From: Lachnospiraceae bacterium
GTDB lineage: Bacteria > Bacillota > Clostridia > Lachnospirales > Lachnospiraceae
Assembly: GCA_022791755.1 (NCBI GenBank)
Contig: JAAVZR010000004.1
Location: 1-53,140 of the forward strand
Reading direction: 5' to 3'
Length of the DNA: 53,140 nt
Below the pieces are notes generated by a model that searched no databases, was not told where the DNA came from, and saw only the letters and a program-made list of their open reading frames with translations. Of the stretch, positions 7,417 to 16,279 are shown one piece after another. Made by a program: the position numbers and the translations under genes. Each line of letters opens with the position of its first letter. Positions within the stretch are counted from its first letter, which is position 1.

Positions 7417-8685
7417 TTATTTATTATTCTGCGCTGTCTCCTTTGCCTGTGCCTGTTCAAACATCCTGAAAAACGGCGCATAGATGACGATACCCAGTAT
7501 CAGGACCAGAGCCTGGATAATCAGCGCTTTCACATCGCCGCTCCCGACGATGCCGGAGATTACCGGCGGCGTCGCCCAGGGAAGCTCTGCGTAAAATGCT
7601 CCCAGGAAGCCGATCTTCGTCAATATATAGGGAATCGTGGTTCCCATCAGTCCGCTGACGATAAATGGCAGCATCAGATAACCGTTCAGAGCCACAGGCG
7701 TGGAGAACATACACGGCTCAATGATATTAAAGAACAAAGCCGGCGTCGAGGCCACTGCAATCGCTTTATTTCCTTTACTTTTTGATACGAACAGCCAGAA
7801 GATCACGGGCCAGACCGAAGCAATCCACATATAGGAAAAGATAAAGGACTGCGTGGCTACATTGGGCAATGCGGTCCCTGCCAGCTTGGACGCCGCATTA
7901 TTGGCCAGAGCCGTGGTAAAGATGGGACCCGTCACAGCGCTCAGCATACCGGGGCCGTTCAGTCCCACCGCCCACAGCATAAAGATCAGCAGCATAATAA
8001 CGATAAATACCGGCAGGGTGTCCGCTCCGTTAATAAGAGGCGTCAGCATATTCATCAGAAATTCTGCCAGATTAAAACCGATCATGGTACGGATCGTCCA
8101 GCATAGCACGATGATGACGCTCATGGGAATCAGAGATACAAAAGCCTTGCCTATACTGGGCGGAACGCTGTCCGGAAGCTTGATCGTGATATTCTTCTTT
8201 ATAAAGAACGCATAAATCTTAACTGCGACCAGGCTGACGATCATGGCCACAAATAACGCCGAACTTCCAAAAAACGCCGTATCCACCTCTGCGCCTACGA
8301 AACAGATGGCAAAGAAAGAAACCAGGCCTGCCAGACCCGCCTGTCTGGCATCGATCCCCAGCTTTTCGCCGTAGCTGTTAGCCACCGTGTAGGCGGCATA
8401 CAGTCCCATGAATCCCATCGTATAGGAATTAACCGACATTATCTTGCCGGAAAGCGGCGCTAAAAACGGAATCAGGATTTCTCCGTTTGTCGTCATCTGG
8501 TTTGTACCCAACAGTCCGATAATGAGAAAAATCGAACCAATAATGATGACCGGTGTCAGTGCAATCAGTCCTTCCTGTATTGCCGCAATGGCCGGAAGCT
8601 GTGCGAATTTTCCGATGGGCTCGGCAAGATTCATGATGCCGTCTGATATCTTTTCAAAAAAACCCTTGTTCTTTTTCTTGTCCAT
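7417..8685 (-). CDS. PTS lactose/cellobiose-family EIIC permease (cluster 1)
   Basis: Membrane channel subunit of a phosphotransferase system for beta-disaccharides or beta-glucosides. The 422-residue protein has about ten hydrophobic segments starting at residue 28. Family marks include LNGPGMLSAVTGP near residue 240 and the FFNIIEPCMFSTPVALN loop near residue 320; the IIEP motif holds the substrate Glu in this family. Ribosome site AAGGAGAGG. It is the last gene of cluster 1, preceded by EIIB at 26 bases. The cytoplasmic N-terminus (MDKKKNKGFFEKIS) is usual. The sugar cannot be read from the sequence. Confidence 0.92.
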   Translation of the reverse strand: MDKKKNKGFFEKISDGIMNLAEPIGKFAQLPAIAAIQEGLIALTPVIIIGSIFLIIGLLGTNQMTTNGEILIPFLAPLSGKIMSVNSYTMGFMGLYAAYTVANSYGEKLGIDARQAGLAGLVSFFAICFVGAEVDTAFFGSSALFVAMIVSLVAVKIYAFFIKKNITIKLPDSVPPSIGKAFVSLIPMSVIIVLCWTIRTMIGFNLAEFLMNMLTPLINGADTLPVFIVIMLLIFMLWAVGLNGPGMLSAVTGPIFTTALANNAASKLAGTALPNVATQSFIFSYMWIASVWPVIFWLFVSKSKGNKAIAVASTPALFFNIIEPCMFSTPVALNGYLMLPFIVSGLMGTTIPYILTKIGFLGAFYAELPWATPPVISGIVGSGDVKALIIQALVLILGIVIYAPFFRMFEQAQAKETAQNNK

Positions 8686-8710
8686 ACTTAATCCTCTCCT
8701 TCTTCTGTTT

Positions 8711-9022
8711 TCAGTTTCCGCTGGCTAATTCCAGGGCAAAATCCAATACCTTTTCCCCGTCCATCTTGCCGTAGATCGCCATGGGTATCAGGCTCATGGG
8801 TATGCCGGCCTCCTCGCAGAGCTTCGCTGCCTTTCGCTTCATATAAGCGACCTGCGGGCCCAGCAAAACCACATCAGCTGCCGTCAGATTTTTTGCCATG
8901 GTATCAATGGGATATGCCTCGATATCGGCCTCCATTCCTCTGCCCCTGGCCGCCTTTCTCAGATTGGTTACCAGAAGGCTCGTTGACATCCCTGCCGCAC
9001 AAAACAATCTTACCGTAAACAT
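8711..9022 (-). CDS. PTS lactose/cellobiose-family EIIB (cluster 1)
   Basis: A 103-residue cytoplasmic phosphocarrier that takes phosphate from EIIA and gives it to the sugar bound in EIIC. The phosphorylated Cys is residue 8 in RLFCAAGMSTSLL, and LLGPQVAYM is the second conserved loop. Ribosome site AGGAGG lies four bases before ATG. It stands 74 bases after manA, within the cluster 1 transcript, and 26 bases before EIIC. Family length is about 100 residues, so it is complete. Confidence 0.93.
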   Translation of the reverse strand: MFTVRLFCAAGMSTSLLVTNLRKAARGRGMEADIEAYPIDTMAKNLTAADVVLLGPQVAYMKRKAAKLCEEAGIPMSLIPMAIYGKMDGEKVLDFALELASGN

Positions 9023-9096
9023 GTGTCCTCCTTTCCTTAAATCGTGTCCTCAGGACCTCATAATATATTTGGAAGACTCCCCTTATGGTTTCTCCC

Positions 9097-10056
9097 TCAT
9101 AATAAATCAAGTATTGATTCCTCACAGGTGATCAGCAGACAAAATTCCCCCTGTGTTTCGATTCCCCCGCTTAACGCGGAAATCAGAAAATGATCTCCCA
9201 TACCAATCTCCTGACTATTGATTTTTCCTCTCCCCTCCACCACCGTGCAGAGCTTATAGCCCTTGTTTTTTATCCGTGCCCGGCCGGCACATCGGATGGA
9301 AGCCACCGTAAAAGATTCGTTGCTTATATATTCTGTGATTGTCCCGTCTCCCACATGAGCTGTTCTTTTTTCCGGAAAAGGCCGCGCCTCTTCTTGGGAT
9401 TCCCATATGCTTTTCAGCGCCATTTCCGTATGGAGCTCTCTCACATTTCCCTTGGCATCTTTCCTGCCATAGTCATAGATCCGGTAAGTCAGATCCGTTG
9501 CCTGCTGGATCTCATAGACAATATTATTTTTTCCCATGGCATGGATCGTGCCGGCCGGGATATACACGAAATCGCCGTCGTGGACCGGTATAGTCTGAAA
9601 CAGGCTGTCCCATTGCTCATTACGGATTTTTTCAGCAAGCTCTTCCTTACTTACCGCATTATGTCCGTATACAATGGAGCTGTCATCCGTGCGGATAAAA
9701 TACCACGCCTCGTTTTTCCCCATTTTAAAGCCCTGCGCCTCTGCCGTCCTCTTACCCGGATGTACCTGGATGCTGAGATCCTCGCTGGGGCCCACCAGGG
9801 AAATGATAAAGGGAAATTCCTGAAAGCGGCTGGCAAACAGTTCCTCATGATTTTTCCACAGAGTGTGAAGGCTTTCCCCCTGAAAAGGCCCTTTGATGCA
9901 CCGGCTGCTCAGATTCCCCGGCTGGTCGGCAAAAGCCCAGGTCTGCCCGATCCCATCCGGATAATCTTCATAGCCAAAATAATCTTTTACCACACGCCTT
10001 CCCCATATGGCCTTTCTGGGAATTGCTCTGAAAAACAGCAGCGCTTCTTTATTCAA
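9097..10056 (-). CDS. manA: Mannose-6-phosphate isomerase, class I (ManA-like)
   Basis: A cupin metalloenzyme that interconverts mannose-6-phosphate and fructose-6-phosphate. Zinc ligands are visible in LSIQVHPGK (Gln and His), KNEAWYF (Glu) and PAGTIHAMG (His). The open frame runs upstream to 10164 but that part overlaps the end of the GH1 gene. I place the start at TTG 10056, overlapping the GH1 stop codon, with GGTGAAG before it, giving about 319 residues, which is normal for the short Bacillus-type enzyme. A GTG at 10065 is the alternative. Its place between the phospho-glycosidase and the PTS genes says that the sugar released in the cell is mannose-6-phosphate or another aldose-6-phosphate the enzyme accepts. 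Confidence 0.85.
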   Translation of the reverse strand: MNKEALLFFRAIPRKAIWGRRVVKDYFGYEDYPDGIGQTWAFADQPGNLSSRCIKGPFQGESLHTLWKNHEELFASRFQEFPFIISLVGPSEDLSIQVHPGKRTAEAQGFKMGKNEAWYFIRTDDSSIVYGHNAVSKEELAEKIRNEQWDSLFQTIPVHDGDFVYIPAGTIHAMGKNNIVYEIQQATDLTYRIYDYGRKDAKGNVRELHTEMALKSIWESQEEARPFPEKRTAHVGDGTITEYISNESFTVASIRCAGRARIKNKGYKLCTVVEGRGKINSQEIGMGDHFLISALSGGIETQGEFCLLITCEESILDLL

Positions 10057-11461
10057 GGTCTTCACCGTCGCTTTCGATGACTTTCTTATACCAGTAGAAA
10101 GATTTTTTGGGAATGCGGGAAAGCCTGCCATTTTCCATCCGGGAGCCGACGTAGACAAAGCCATATCGTTTTTCCATCTCTTTGTGGCTGCTCAGAAAAT
10201 CGATGGGGGACCAGGCCAGATATCCCATCACCTCCACGCCCTCGCATTCCATAGCCTCATGCATTTTTCGGATATGATCTCTGTAGAAAGCGATTCTCAC
10301 CTCGTCATGGAGCTCTCCGTTTTGATCCGGCTCTTCTGTCAGGGCCATTCCGTTCTCCACCACAAACAGCGGCTTATGATATCGCTGATGGAGGATCTCC
10401 AGCGCCTGCTTCAGACCGTCCGGATTGATAGTCCAGCCCCATTTTGTCGTGGTAAGATATTCGCTGCTTTCAAGTTTACCATGAATTCCAAATATGATAC
10501 CGTCCTCCACAGCGGAGGAATCCGTCTGTTCTGTCCCGCAGATCACCGAAGTCTGGTAGTAGCTCAGGGCGATAAAATCCATTTTCTTTGAAGCTTCCCT
10601 GATTCTGTCCATTCCTTCTCTGTCCTCACGGATCTTACGGTTTCTCAGAAATGCCCTGTAATAAGCCGGATATTCGCCCCGGACCATGATATCCAACGGC
10701 AGAAAATTCAGATAGTTATTCGCGATATGTGCCGCTTCCACATCCCGGGGCCGCGTGGTCTTCGGGTCGACGCAGGCATAATTCACCATTCCGGACACCT
10801 TTGCCGTGGGCGAGAGCTCTTTTATGATATGGACGGCTTCCGCATGAGCCAACTGCAAATGGTGAATAAGCGTTGCGTAAAATTCCCCTTTGCTTACCTG
10901 TTCCGGGCGTGTCGCCCCTGCCACCAGCTGCGAAGAAAAGAGCGCCGTATTAATCTCGTTATAGGTAATCCAGTATTTTACCTTATCCTTCAGACGCTCT
11001 ACTACCTGCCTTACATGCATGGCGTAGTATTTCACCACATGGCTGCTGTAAAAACCGTTATATTCTTTGGCCAGATGATCCGGCATATCAAAATGGACCA
11101 GGGAGACCACCGGCTCGATTCCCGCCCGGCGCAGTTCATCCACCATTTCCTCATAGTAGTCCAGCCCTGCCTTGTTGGGCGTCGTCTCCGTTCCGGTGGG
11201 GTTGATCCTCGACCAGACTACGGAAAAACGATAGGCGCGAAAACCCATTTCTTTCATCAGCCGGATATCTTCCCGGTACTGATAATAGTGGTTTGAAGCC
11301 ACTGACGTATCCCTGACAGATGTCTGCCCCTTTTCCTTTCTGATTTCCAGCGTGTCATATACGGTAAGCCCTTTCCCGTCCGCCAGATATGCGCCTTCCG
11401 CCTGGACGTTGCTCAGCGCGGCTCCCCACAAAAAATCCTTCGGAAATCCTGTCCCCTTCAT
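10049..11461 (-). CDS. GH1 6-phospho-beta-glycosidase (cluster 1)
   Basis: A 470-residue glycoside hydrolase family 1 enzyme that cleaves a PTS-phosphorylated beta-glycoside to an aldose-6-phosphate and an aglycone or sugar. It opens with FPKDFLWGAALSNVQAEGA. The acid/base Glu is in ITYNEINTA (near residue 175) and the nucleophile Glu is in FVVENGMAL. A late SSHKEMEKRYGFVYV carries the Ser, Lys and Tyr that bind the 6-phosphate in this subfamily. It follows EIIA by two bases and overlaps manA. Similar in plan but clearly different in sequence from the cluster 2 enzyme at 28015. Confidence 0.92.
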   Translation of the reverse strand: MKGTGFPKDFLWGAALSNVQAEGAYLADGKGLTVYDTLEIRKEKGQTSVRDTSVASNHYYQYREDIRLMKEMGFRAYRFSVVWSRINPTGTETTPNKAGLDYYEEMVDELRRAGIEPVVSLVHFDMPDHLAKEYNGFYSSHVVKYYAMHVRQVVERLKDKVKYWITYNEINTALFSSQLVAGATRPEQVSKGEFYATLIHHLQLAHAEAVHIIKELSPTAKVSGMVNYACVDPKTTRPRDVEAAHIANNYLNFLPLDIMVRGEYPAYYRAFLRNRKIREDREGMDRIREASKKMDFIALSYYQTSVICGTEQTDSSAVEDGIIFGIHGKLESSEYLTTTKWGWTINPDGLKQALEILHQRYHKPLFVVENGMALTEEPDQNGELHDEVRIAFYRDHIRKMHEAMECEGVEVMGYLAWSPIDFLSSHKEMEKRYGFVYVGSRMENGRLSRIPKKSFYWYKKVIESDGEDLE

Positions 11462-11463
11462 CC

Positions 11464-11805
11464 TTATCCTCGCTCTCCTTTCGCAGTATCCAGAGCCGCA
11501 ATGCTTTTATACAGCCCCACGATTTCTTCCGCCAGATCCCTTACCGTAATCGCATTCATCAGATGGTCCTGTCCGTGAATCAGGATCATGGAAAAATCCA
11601 GTTTATTTCCGTCAGCCTCCTGCCAGATCAGCCTGGTCTGAAACTCATGGGCTTTGCCAAGCGCCTCGCCGGCCTCACGAAGTTTTACCTCCGCCTCCTC
11701 AAAGTTCCTTTCCCGCGCAGCCGCCATGGCCTCCATTGCCTTGCTCTTCGCCTCTCCCCCGTTCAATATCAGTTCCGTAACCAGAGTCTCCATTGCAATT
11801 TCCAT
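11464..11805 (-). CDS. PTS lactose/cellobiose-family EIIA (cluster 1)
   Basis: Cytoplasmic phosphocarrier between HPr and EIIB. From ATG 11805 (preceded by AAAGGG) it has 113 residues; the open frame runs 8 codons further up. The all-helical family pattern is clear: LILNGGEAKSKAMEA near the start, AHEFQTRL, and the phosphorylated His in MILIHGQDHLMNA (about residue 77). It is the gene after the PRD regulator and stands directly before GH1, so it begins the structural part of cluster 1. Confidence 0.92.
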   Translation of the reverse strand: MEIAMETLVTELILNGGEAKSKAMEAMAAARERNFEEAEVKLREAGEALGKAHEFQTRLIWQEADGNKLDFSMILIHGQDHLMNAITVRDLAEEIVGLYKSIAALDTAKGERG

Positions 11806-11879
11806 TCTGTTTTTCCCTTTCCGCCGCACTTTTTATAAGTCAGATTGTAGCATCCCCTCTCTGGTTCTTCTACACAGAA

Positions 11880-11916
11880 AAACACCGGACTCAAAACGGT
11901 ATCTTTTGAGGTGTTT
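11880..11916 (-). terminator. Hairpin between the PRD regulator and EIIA (cluster 1)
   Basis: Outer arms AAACAC/GTGTTT and inner arms CTCAAAA/TTTTGAG around loop CGGTATC, with a CGGA bulge. On the minus strand it ends in GTGTTTTTCTG, so it can work as a partial terminator or attenuator. It starts at the stop codon of the regulator gene. A TACAAT -10-like box (minus strand, near 11848-11843) without a good -35 follows and may be the PRD-activated promoter for EIIA onwards. Confidence 0.55.
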
Positions 11917-13808
11917 CACCGGGAAGGTGAAAATAAACTCATTAGTTTATCAAAGTCCGGTTCGTTTATCAGCTGCGAAATTCCTTTTGGATCAACCAGA
12001 AGATTCATTGTGGCCTCAAAAAACTCCTGAATATTATCGTCCACATCTGCCGACAGCGCCACCATAAACACAACCTGCACATCATTGCATTCCCACCATA
12101 TGGGTTTTTCCAATATAGCCACGCAGACAAAGTCAAAGGTGGTAATCGATTCTGCCGGATGAGGCAGCGCCGTCAGATTTCCGAAGTCAGTATGGCATGC
12201 GTTTTCTCTTTTCATCACGGAATCATAAAATTTTTCCGGCAAAGGATAATATCTGTTTACATGTCCGCACATTTTTTGAATGACTTCTTCTCTTGTCTCT
12301 GCCGGGAGGCAGGGAATAAACAGCTCGCTTTTATAATACTTATATAAAAAGCTTCTGTCGCTTTGCTCCAGAATCCCCCGATACCGCTCTATTTCATCGC
12401 GGGTCGGAAAAAGATTCGTCTGAATCACCTGTACCGGCACTTCAAAATTCAGCGGCACGGTGGTAAATACGTAGTCGATCTGATTCTTCCGAAAATCAAA
12501 CTGCTTAAGCTTGAGTATGGTACTTTCATATATTTTTCCGATATATTCTCCGAATATTTTTCTGTAACGATAAGCAAGCAGACGGGAGGTCTCGTTTCCC
12601 GAAACGCATACCATCACAATATTTTTCTTTTGTATTACCTTTTCCCGCTTTTCCAGTATAAGTGCGAAATGCAGCGCCAGATAGCAGATTTCCTCTTCGT
12701 CCAGCTCCACATGATACCGGGCGTTCAGCACGGCGCAGGCCGCATTTGACAGAGTATACGCCAGGGGATACATGCTCTTCATCTCTTCTTTTTGCGGATT
12801 TGTAAACGGTATATGATAGCGAATTCGTATGTCCAAAGAAGCGACATGCTGCCCCATAGCAATCCTGAGCTCCAGATTTCCTCTGAAATCAAGTTTCATG
12901 GTTTCATAGATGTAATCCAGAATCTGCTGCACCGTCTGGTCAATATCCGCGGAAATAACGGTATTGGGCTGTATCCCATCCACCTCCATTTTCACGGATA
13001 GCTGAATCGCCAGGTATTCGGTCTCTTCTTTCTCATAACAAAGGGAAAATTCATCCTCGATCTTCTTTATAATTCTATTTGCAATCCGAAAAAAGATATC
13101 GTTGATACCGATGCGGATGTCCTTCTTGGACAGATGCAGATGAAAGCCATGCTTTACTCTGCTGATGGAAATCGTAATATACTTCACAATATTTTCAAAT
13201 TCCACCTCCGCGATTTCCAGAGCTTGCTCCTCTGTCATTTCCCGGAGGATCTGTCCCACCTTTTTCATCCGTTTCATACTTTCCGCATCATGATCCAACA
13301 GCATGTTTTTCTTTACAAAGCAGTCGATGATGCAGGCTCTTTTACTAAATTCATCCCCCGTCAGCTTTATCCCATAATAAGACTTTCTCTCCAGAGACAA
13401 ATGATAATGGTCAAAAATCCCCTCTGCTTTCTTTATATCTGCTATAAGTGTGTTTCGCGACACAAAAAGAAATTCACATAAGTGATCAATCTTTACATAC
13501 TCTGTCTGATTTAATAAAAAAGCCAGGATAAACTGCACTCTTTCATCGGATGTAACCGGCATCCTTCCCGTATTATCTCTGTATTTAAACTGATTGTATT
13601 TTTCCTCATCATCAATAACCAGGATGTATCCGAACTTCTGCTTTGACTTAATATGTGCGCCATGATTCTTCAGTTCATCGTTCAGCTCTTTTATCCTGTT
13701 CCGGATCGTTTTATCGCTCGCCTTTAAGAGAGCGGACAAAACAATCGTAGTTTTATATTCTGTAGTCGACAATACATTTAAAAGATCCTCAAACTTTAAA
13801 ACGCGCAT
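11916..13808 (-). CDS. PRD-containing transcriptional activator, LicR/ManR type (cluster 1)
   Basis: A 630-residue regulator whose activity is set by PTS phosphorylation. Order: winged HTH at about 1-65 (LLKASDKTIRNRIKELNDEL), a second HTH at about 85-140 (VSRNTLIADIKKAEGIF), PRD1 about 170-285, PRD2 about 300-400, an EIIB-like domain about 405-490 with VMVCVSGNETSRLL (Cys), and an EIIA-like domain to the end with LTALPHPAESITTFDF (His). It lies between the AlsE-like gene and EIIA and most likely activates the cluster in response to the sugar. It binds DNA rather than RNA: no BglG-type N-terminal RNA-binding domain is present. Confidence 0.92.
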   Translation of the reverse strand: MRVLKFEDLLNVLSTTEYKTTIVLSALLKASDKTIRNRIKELNDELKNHGAHIKSKQKFGYILVIDDEEKYNQFKYRDNTGRMPVTSDERVQFILAFLLNQTEYVKIDHLCEFLFVSRNTLIADIKKAEGIFDHYHLSLERKSYYGIKLTGDEFSKRACIIDCFVKKNMLLDHDAESMKRMKKVGQILREMTEEQALEIAEVEFENIVKYITISISRVKHGFHLHLSKKDIRIGINDIFFRIANRIIKKIEDEFSLCYEKEETEYLAIQLSVKMEVDGIQPNTVISADIDQTVQQILDYIYETMKLDFRGNLELRIAMGQHVASLDIRIRYHIPFTNPQKEEMKSMYPLAYTLSNAACAVLNARYHVELDEEEICYLALHFALILEKREKVIQKKNIVMVCVSGNETSRLLAYRYRKIFGEYIGKIYESTILKLKQFDFRKNQIDYVFTTVPLNFEVPVQVIQTNLFPTRDEIERYRGILEQSDRSFLYKYYKSELFIPCLPAETREEVIQKMCGHVNRYYPLPEKFYDSVMKRENACHTDFGNLTALPHPAESITTFDFVCVAILEKPIWWECNDVQVVFMVALSADVDDNIQEFFEATMNLLVDPKGISQLINEPDFDKLMSLFSPSR

Positions 13809-13892
13809 CCGATTTTTTCCCTTTCGGCATCTCGCCCAATCATTTTCCTATCAGGGAGCGCCTTTTCTTTTCGTCAAATTTCCCCATTGTCT

Positions 13893-14573
13893 CTATAGGA
13901 TTCTGAGTTCGTTAATAATTTCCTTATAGCTTCTTCCTTTGCCAAACAATGCCGATGTTCCCAGGACAAACCCATTGACCCCCATTTTACTGCAGCTTGC
14001 TATTTTTTCCGGAGAACATGCGCCATCCAGCATAATATTGTAATGATATCGTTTCTGTAAGTTTACAAATTCCATAATCTTTTTATCCACCGAATCAATA
14101 TATTTTTGCCCTGCAAAACCAGGGTTTACGCTCATTACCATCACATAATCACATAACGGAAGCAATGGTTCCACCATCGCCGCCGCTGTCCCCGGATTAC
14201 ATGCGATTCCGGCTTTCATACCCGTATCAAGAATCCTTTGCAGAGTTCTCATAGGGTGCGCATCCGCTTCAGGATGAATATACAGAATAGACACACCCAT
14301 ACCGGCAAATTTTTCTATGTACCTTCCGGGATCTTCTATCATAAAATGTATGTCCACAGGTATTCTGGATTTTCGGCAGATCAGCTCCACATCCTGCAAT
14401 CCCATACCAAAATTAGGGACAAATCTTCCATCCATTATGTCTATATGGAAAATGTCCGCCCCTGCATCCTCCAGCGATTTTATTTCCATACTTAAGTTCC
14501 CGAAATCCGCACACATCATAGATGGACATAATAATTTCTCCATTTTTCCGCTGGTGTAGTCAGAATCTGACAC
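13893..14573 (-). CDS. AlsE-like hexulose-6-phosphate 3-epimerase (cluster 1)
   Basis: A 226-residue TIM-barrel epimerase of the ribulose-phosphate epimerase superfamily. The motifs CPSMMCADF, FHIDIMDGRFVPNFGMG, VNPGFAGQKYI and, above all, LDGACSPEKI and VLGTSALFG fit allulose-6-phosphate 3-epimerase (AlsE has PSLMC, DGSC and GTSGLF) better than Rpe (PSILSAD, DGGV, AGSAIF). The likely reaction is allulose-6-P to fructose-6-P. Start GTG 14573 is chosen because AGGAG stands seven bases upstream; the ATG at 14543 has only a weak site. It is the first gene of cluster 1, downstream of its own promoter. Family call firm, exact substrate inferred. Confidence 0.82.
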   Translation of the reverse strand: MSDSDYTSGKMEKLLCPSMMCADFGNLSMEIKSLEDAGADIFHIDIMDGRFVPNFGMGLQDVELICRKSRIPVDIHFMIEDPGRYIEKFAGMGVSILYIHPEADAHPMRTLQRILDTGMKAGIACNPGTAAAMVEPLLPLCDYVMVMSVNPGFAGQKYIDSVDKKIMEFVNLQKRYHYNIMLDGACSPEKIASCSKMGVNGFVLGTSALFGKGRSYKEIINELRIL

Positions 14574-14596
14574 ACCTTGTCTCCTTTCGTTATCAG

Positions 14597-14624
14597 ATTA
14601 TAGATAATAGAGGCAGGATGCCAA
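14597..14624 (-). promoter_or_regulatory. Promoter of sugar cluster 1
   Basis: Minus strand TTGGCA (14624-14619), 16-base spacer, TATAAT (14602-14597), 24 bases before the GTG start of the AlsE-like gene. Short inverted repeats (TTATC-N8-GATAA) overlap the -10 box and could bind a regulator. No TAAACGTTTA operator like those of cluster 2 is present. Confidence 0.6.
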
Positions 14625-14698
14625 GGGACTCCTTATTTTAGCGACAGCTTGCCTCTTTCTTAAAATTCTATTATATTTTTCCTATTTCTCCACACAAA

Positions 14699-14724
14699 AA
14701 AATACCGTATTAATACGGTATTTT
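14699..14724 (-). terminator. Terminator of the dnaE-pfkA-rel-hemZ operon
   Basis: A perfect 26-bp palindrome with core ATACCGTATTAATACGGTAT. On the minus strand it runs into TTTTTTT, and it lies 45 bases after the hemZ stop codon. A convincing rho-independent terminator. Confidence 0.85.
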
Positions 14725-14769
14725 GAAAGAAATATATAATTTTTACGGGATGAGATGAAGCAGCCGACA

Positions 14770-16254
14770 TTACGCTTCCTCTGTCAGCAGCCTTCTCTTC
14801 CTCTCGATCATCTCATCCACCTTTTCCAGATACAGGGCCACATCCTTGACATTGTCGGCCCTCCGGATACGCCCGTCCCCTGTGACCATCTTCGTCGTCG
14901 CCCCGGCTCCGCAGGCCACGATGGACTGCTTCTCCTCCATGATGAGAATATTGTACAGCCCCTCTTTACCGGGCGCGGCAAAGCCTACGTTTTCCAGATT
15001 TCCTGCCATATTCTTCTGGCGGTACAGATAGTAAGGATACATCCCCAGCTCTCTGGCGGCTGACGACGCTGCCGTCATGGTCTCATCCGAATTTTCCATG
15101 GACATGTGAGCGTACTGTTCCCAGAGCTGGTTCAGGCGGGCGGCGCGCTTGACCGCCAGGGAATGTACGGTGACGCTGTCCGGGCGCAGCCTTTTTATTT
15201 CTTCCATGGTAAACCGCACATCGTCGATAGTCTCCCGGGGCAGCCCCAGAATCAGATCCATATTGATATTATCAAAGCCCAGTTCCCTGGCCATATGGAA
15301 GGCCTCCCGGACCTGCTCCACCGAATGGCGGCGGCCGATCAGGTCAAGAGTCTCCTGCTTCATGGTCTGCGGATTGATGGAGATGCGGCTTACTCCGTGT
15401 TTTTTCAGTGCCCGCAGCTTTTCCGGCGTAATGCTGTCCGGACGTCCGGCCTCCACGGTGAGTTCCTTCAGCTTGGACAGATCAAAGGCTTCGCGGATCC
15501 GCTCAAGAAGCCTCTCCAGCTGAAGCGGCGTCAGCGTCGTGGGAGTCCCGCCTCCGAAATATACCGTATTCAGCTTTTTCTTACCCAGAAGCTCTGCCGT
15601 GGCGGTTAATTCCCGCTCCAATGCCGCCACATAGCCGTCGCTCTGCCCCTCATAACGCCCGATGGGATAAGAAGTAAAGGAACAGTACAGACAGGTGGTA
15701 GGACAAAAGGGTATCCCCACATACAGGCTGCATCCGTTTTCGTAATCCAGTTTTTCCAGCAGAGCCTTTTCCCGTCTGGCGATCTCCGCACTCAGAGCGC
15801 TCTTCTCATCGTTTACCAGGTATGTGCTCTTCATACAGGCCACGATTTCCTCATCCGTCATTCCCTGCTCTACCATCCCCATGGCGATCTTCGTGGGGCG
15901 GATCCCCGTCAGCGTCCCCCAGGGCAGAACTCTATTCGTATCCCCGGTCAAAAGCTCATAGACCCGGCGTTTTACTGCGCTCTTGGCTCTGCTGCCTTCC
16001 GGAGAGCTCAGGCCCGCCGCCGCCCACTGCATTTGCGCCTGCGCCTGGCGGGACAGCACCGTCTCTTCCTCACGGCAGGAAAGGGTTATGACAGCAGTAT
16101 CCTTTTGATACTCCACCAGAAGCTGCCGCCGCCAGCTGCCGTCATCGCCGCTACCCCAGCTTACCTTTACGATTTCCTCGTGAGGATAAAAGGCCATCAG
16201 CAGCCCCCTCACATCATATTCATATTTTTCTTCGCTCAACTGCAGTTGTATCAT
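14770..16254 (-). CDS. hemZ: Coproporphyrinogen dehydrogenase-like radical SAM protein HemZ
   Basis: A 494-residue radical SAM enzyme of the HemN/HemZ group. The cluster-binding motif is C-x3-C-x2-C in PFCPTTCLYCSF, near residue 175. YFGGGTPTTLTP and LTVEAGRPDSIT follow, as in the family, and the N-terminal extra domain of about 150 residues fits HemZ of Bacillus. The start ATG 16254 follows GGGGAAGCG and gives the usual length; the open frame extends upstream into the MBL gene. HemZ proteins are thought to act in anaerobic heme or related tetrapyrrole synthesis, but no other heme genes lie nearby, so the substrate is not proven. Last gene of its operon. Confidence 0.88.
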   Translation of the reverse strand: MIQLQLSEEKYEYDVRGLLMAFYPHEEIVKVSWGSGDDGSWRRQLLVEYQKDTAVITLSCREEETVLSRQAQAQMQWAAAGLSSPEGSRAKSAVKRRVYELLTGDTNRVLPWGTLTGIRPTKIAMGMVEQGMTDEEIVACMKSTYLVNDEKSALSAEIARREKALLEKLDYENGCSLYVGIPFCPTTCLYCSFTSYPIGRYEGQSDGYVAALERELTATAELLGKKKLNTVYFGGGTPTTLTPLQLERLLERIREAFDLSKLKELTVEAGRPDSITPEKLRALKKHGVSRISINPQTMKQETLDLIGRRHSVEQVREAFHMARELGFDNINMDLILGLPRETIDDVRFTMEEIKRLRPDSVTVHSLAVKRAARLNQLWEQYAHMSMENSDETMTAASSAARELGMYPYYLYRQKNMAGNLENVGFAAPGKEGLYNILIMEEKQSIVACGAGATTKMVTGDGRIRRADNVKDVALYLEKVDEMIERKRRLLTEEA

Positions 16255-16279
16255 CGCTTCCCCTGTAAAAATCCGCCAG

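Noticed and set aside
11880..11916. A BglG/LicT-type RAT antiterminator site at the regulator/EIIA junction.
   Set aside because: The regulator has DNA-binding HTH domains, not a CAT RNA-binding domain, and the hairpin does not overlap a second terminator as RAT sites do.
13893..14573. Annotation of the two epimerases as ordinary ribulose-phosphate 3-epimerases (rpe).
   Set aside because: The DGAC/DGSC, GTSALF and PSMMC motifs fit AlsE better; neither gene sits with pentose phosphate genes. The superfamily call remains safe, the Rpe name less so.
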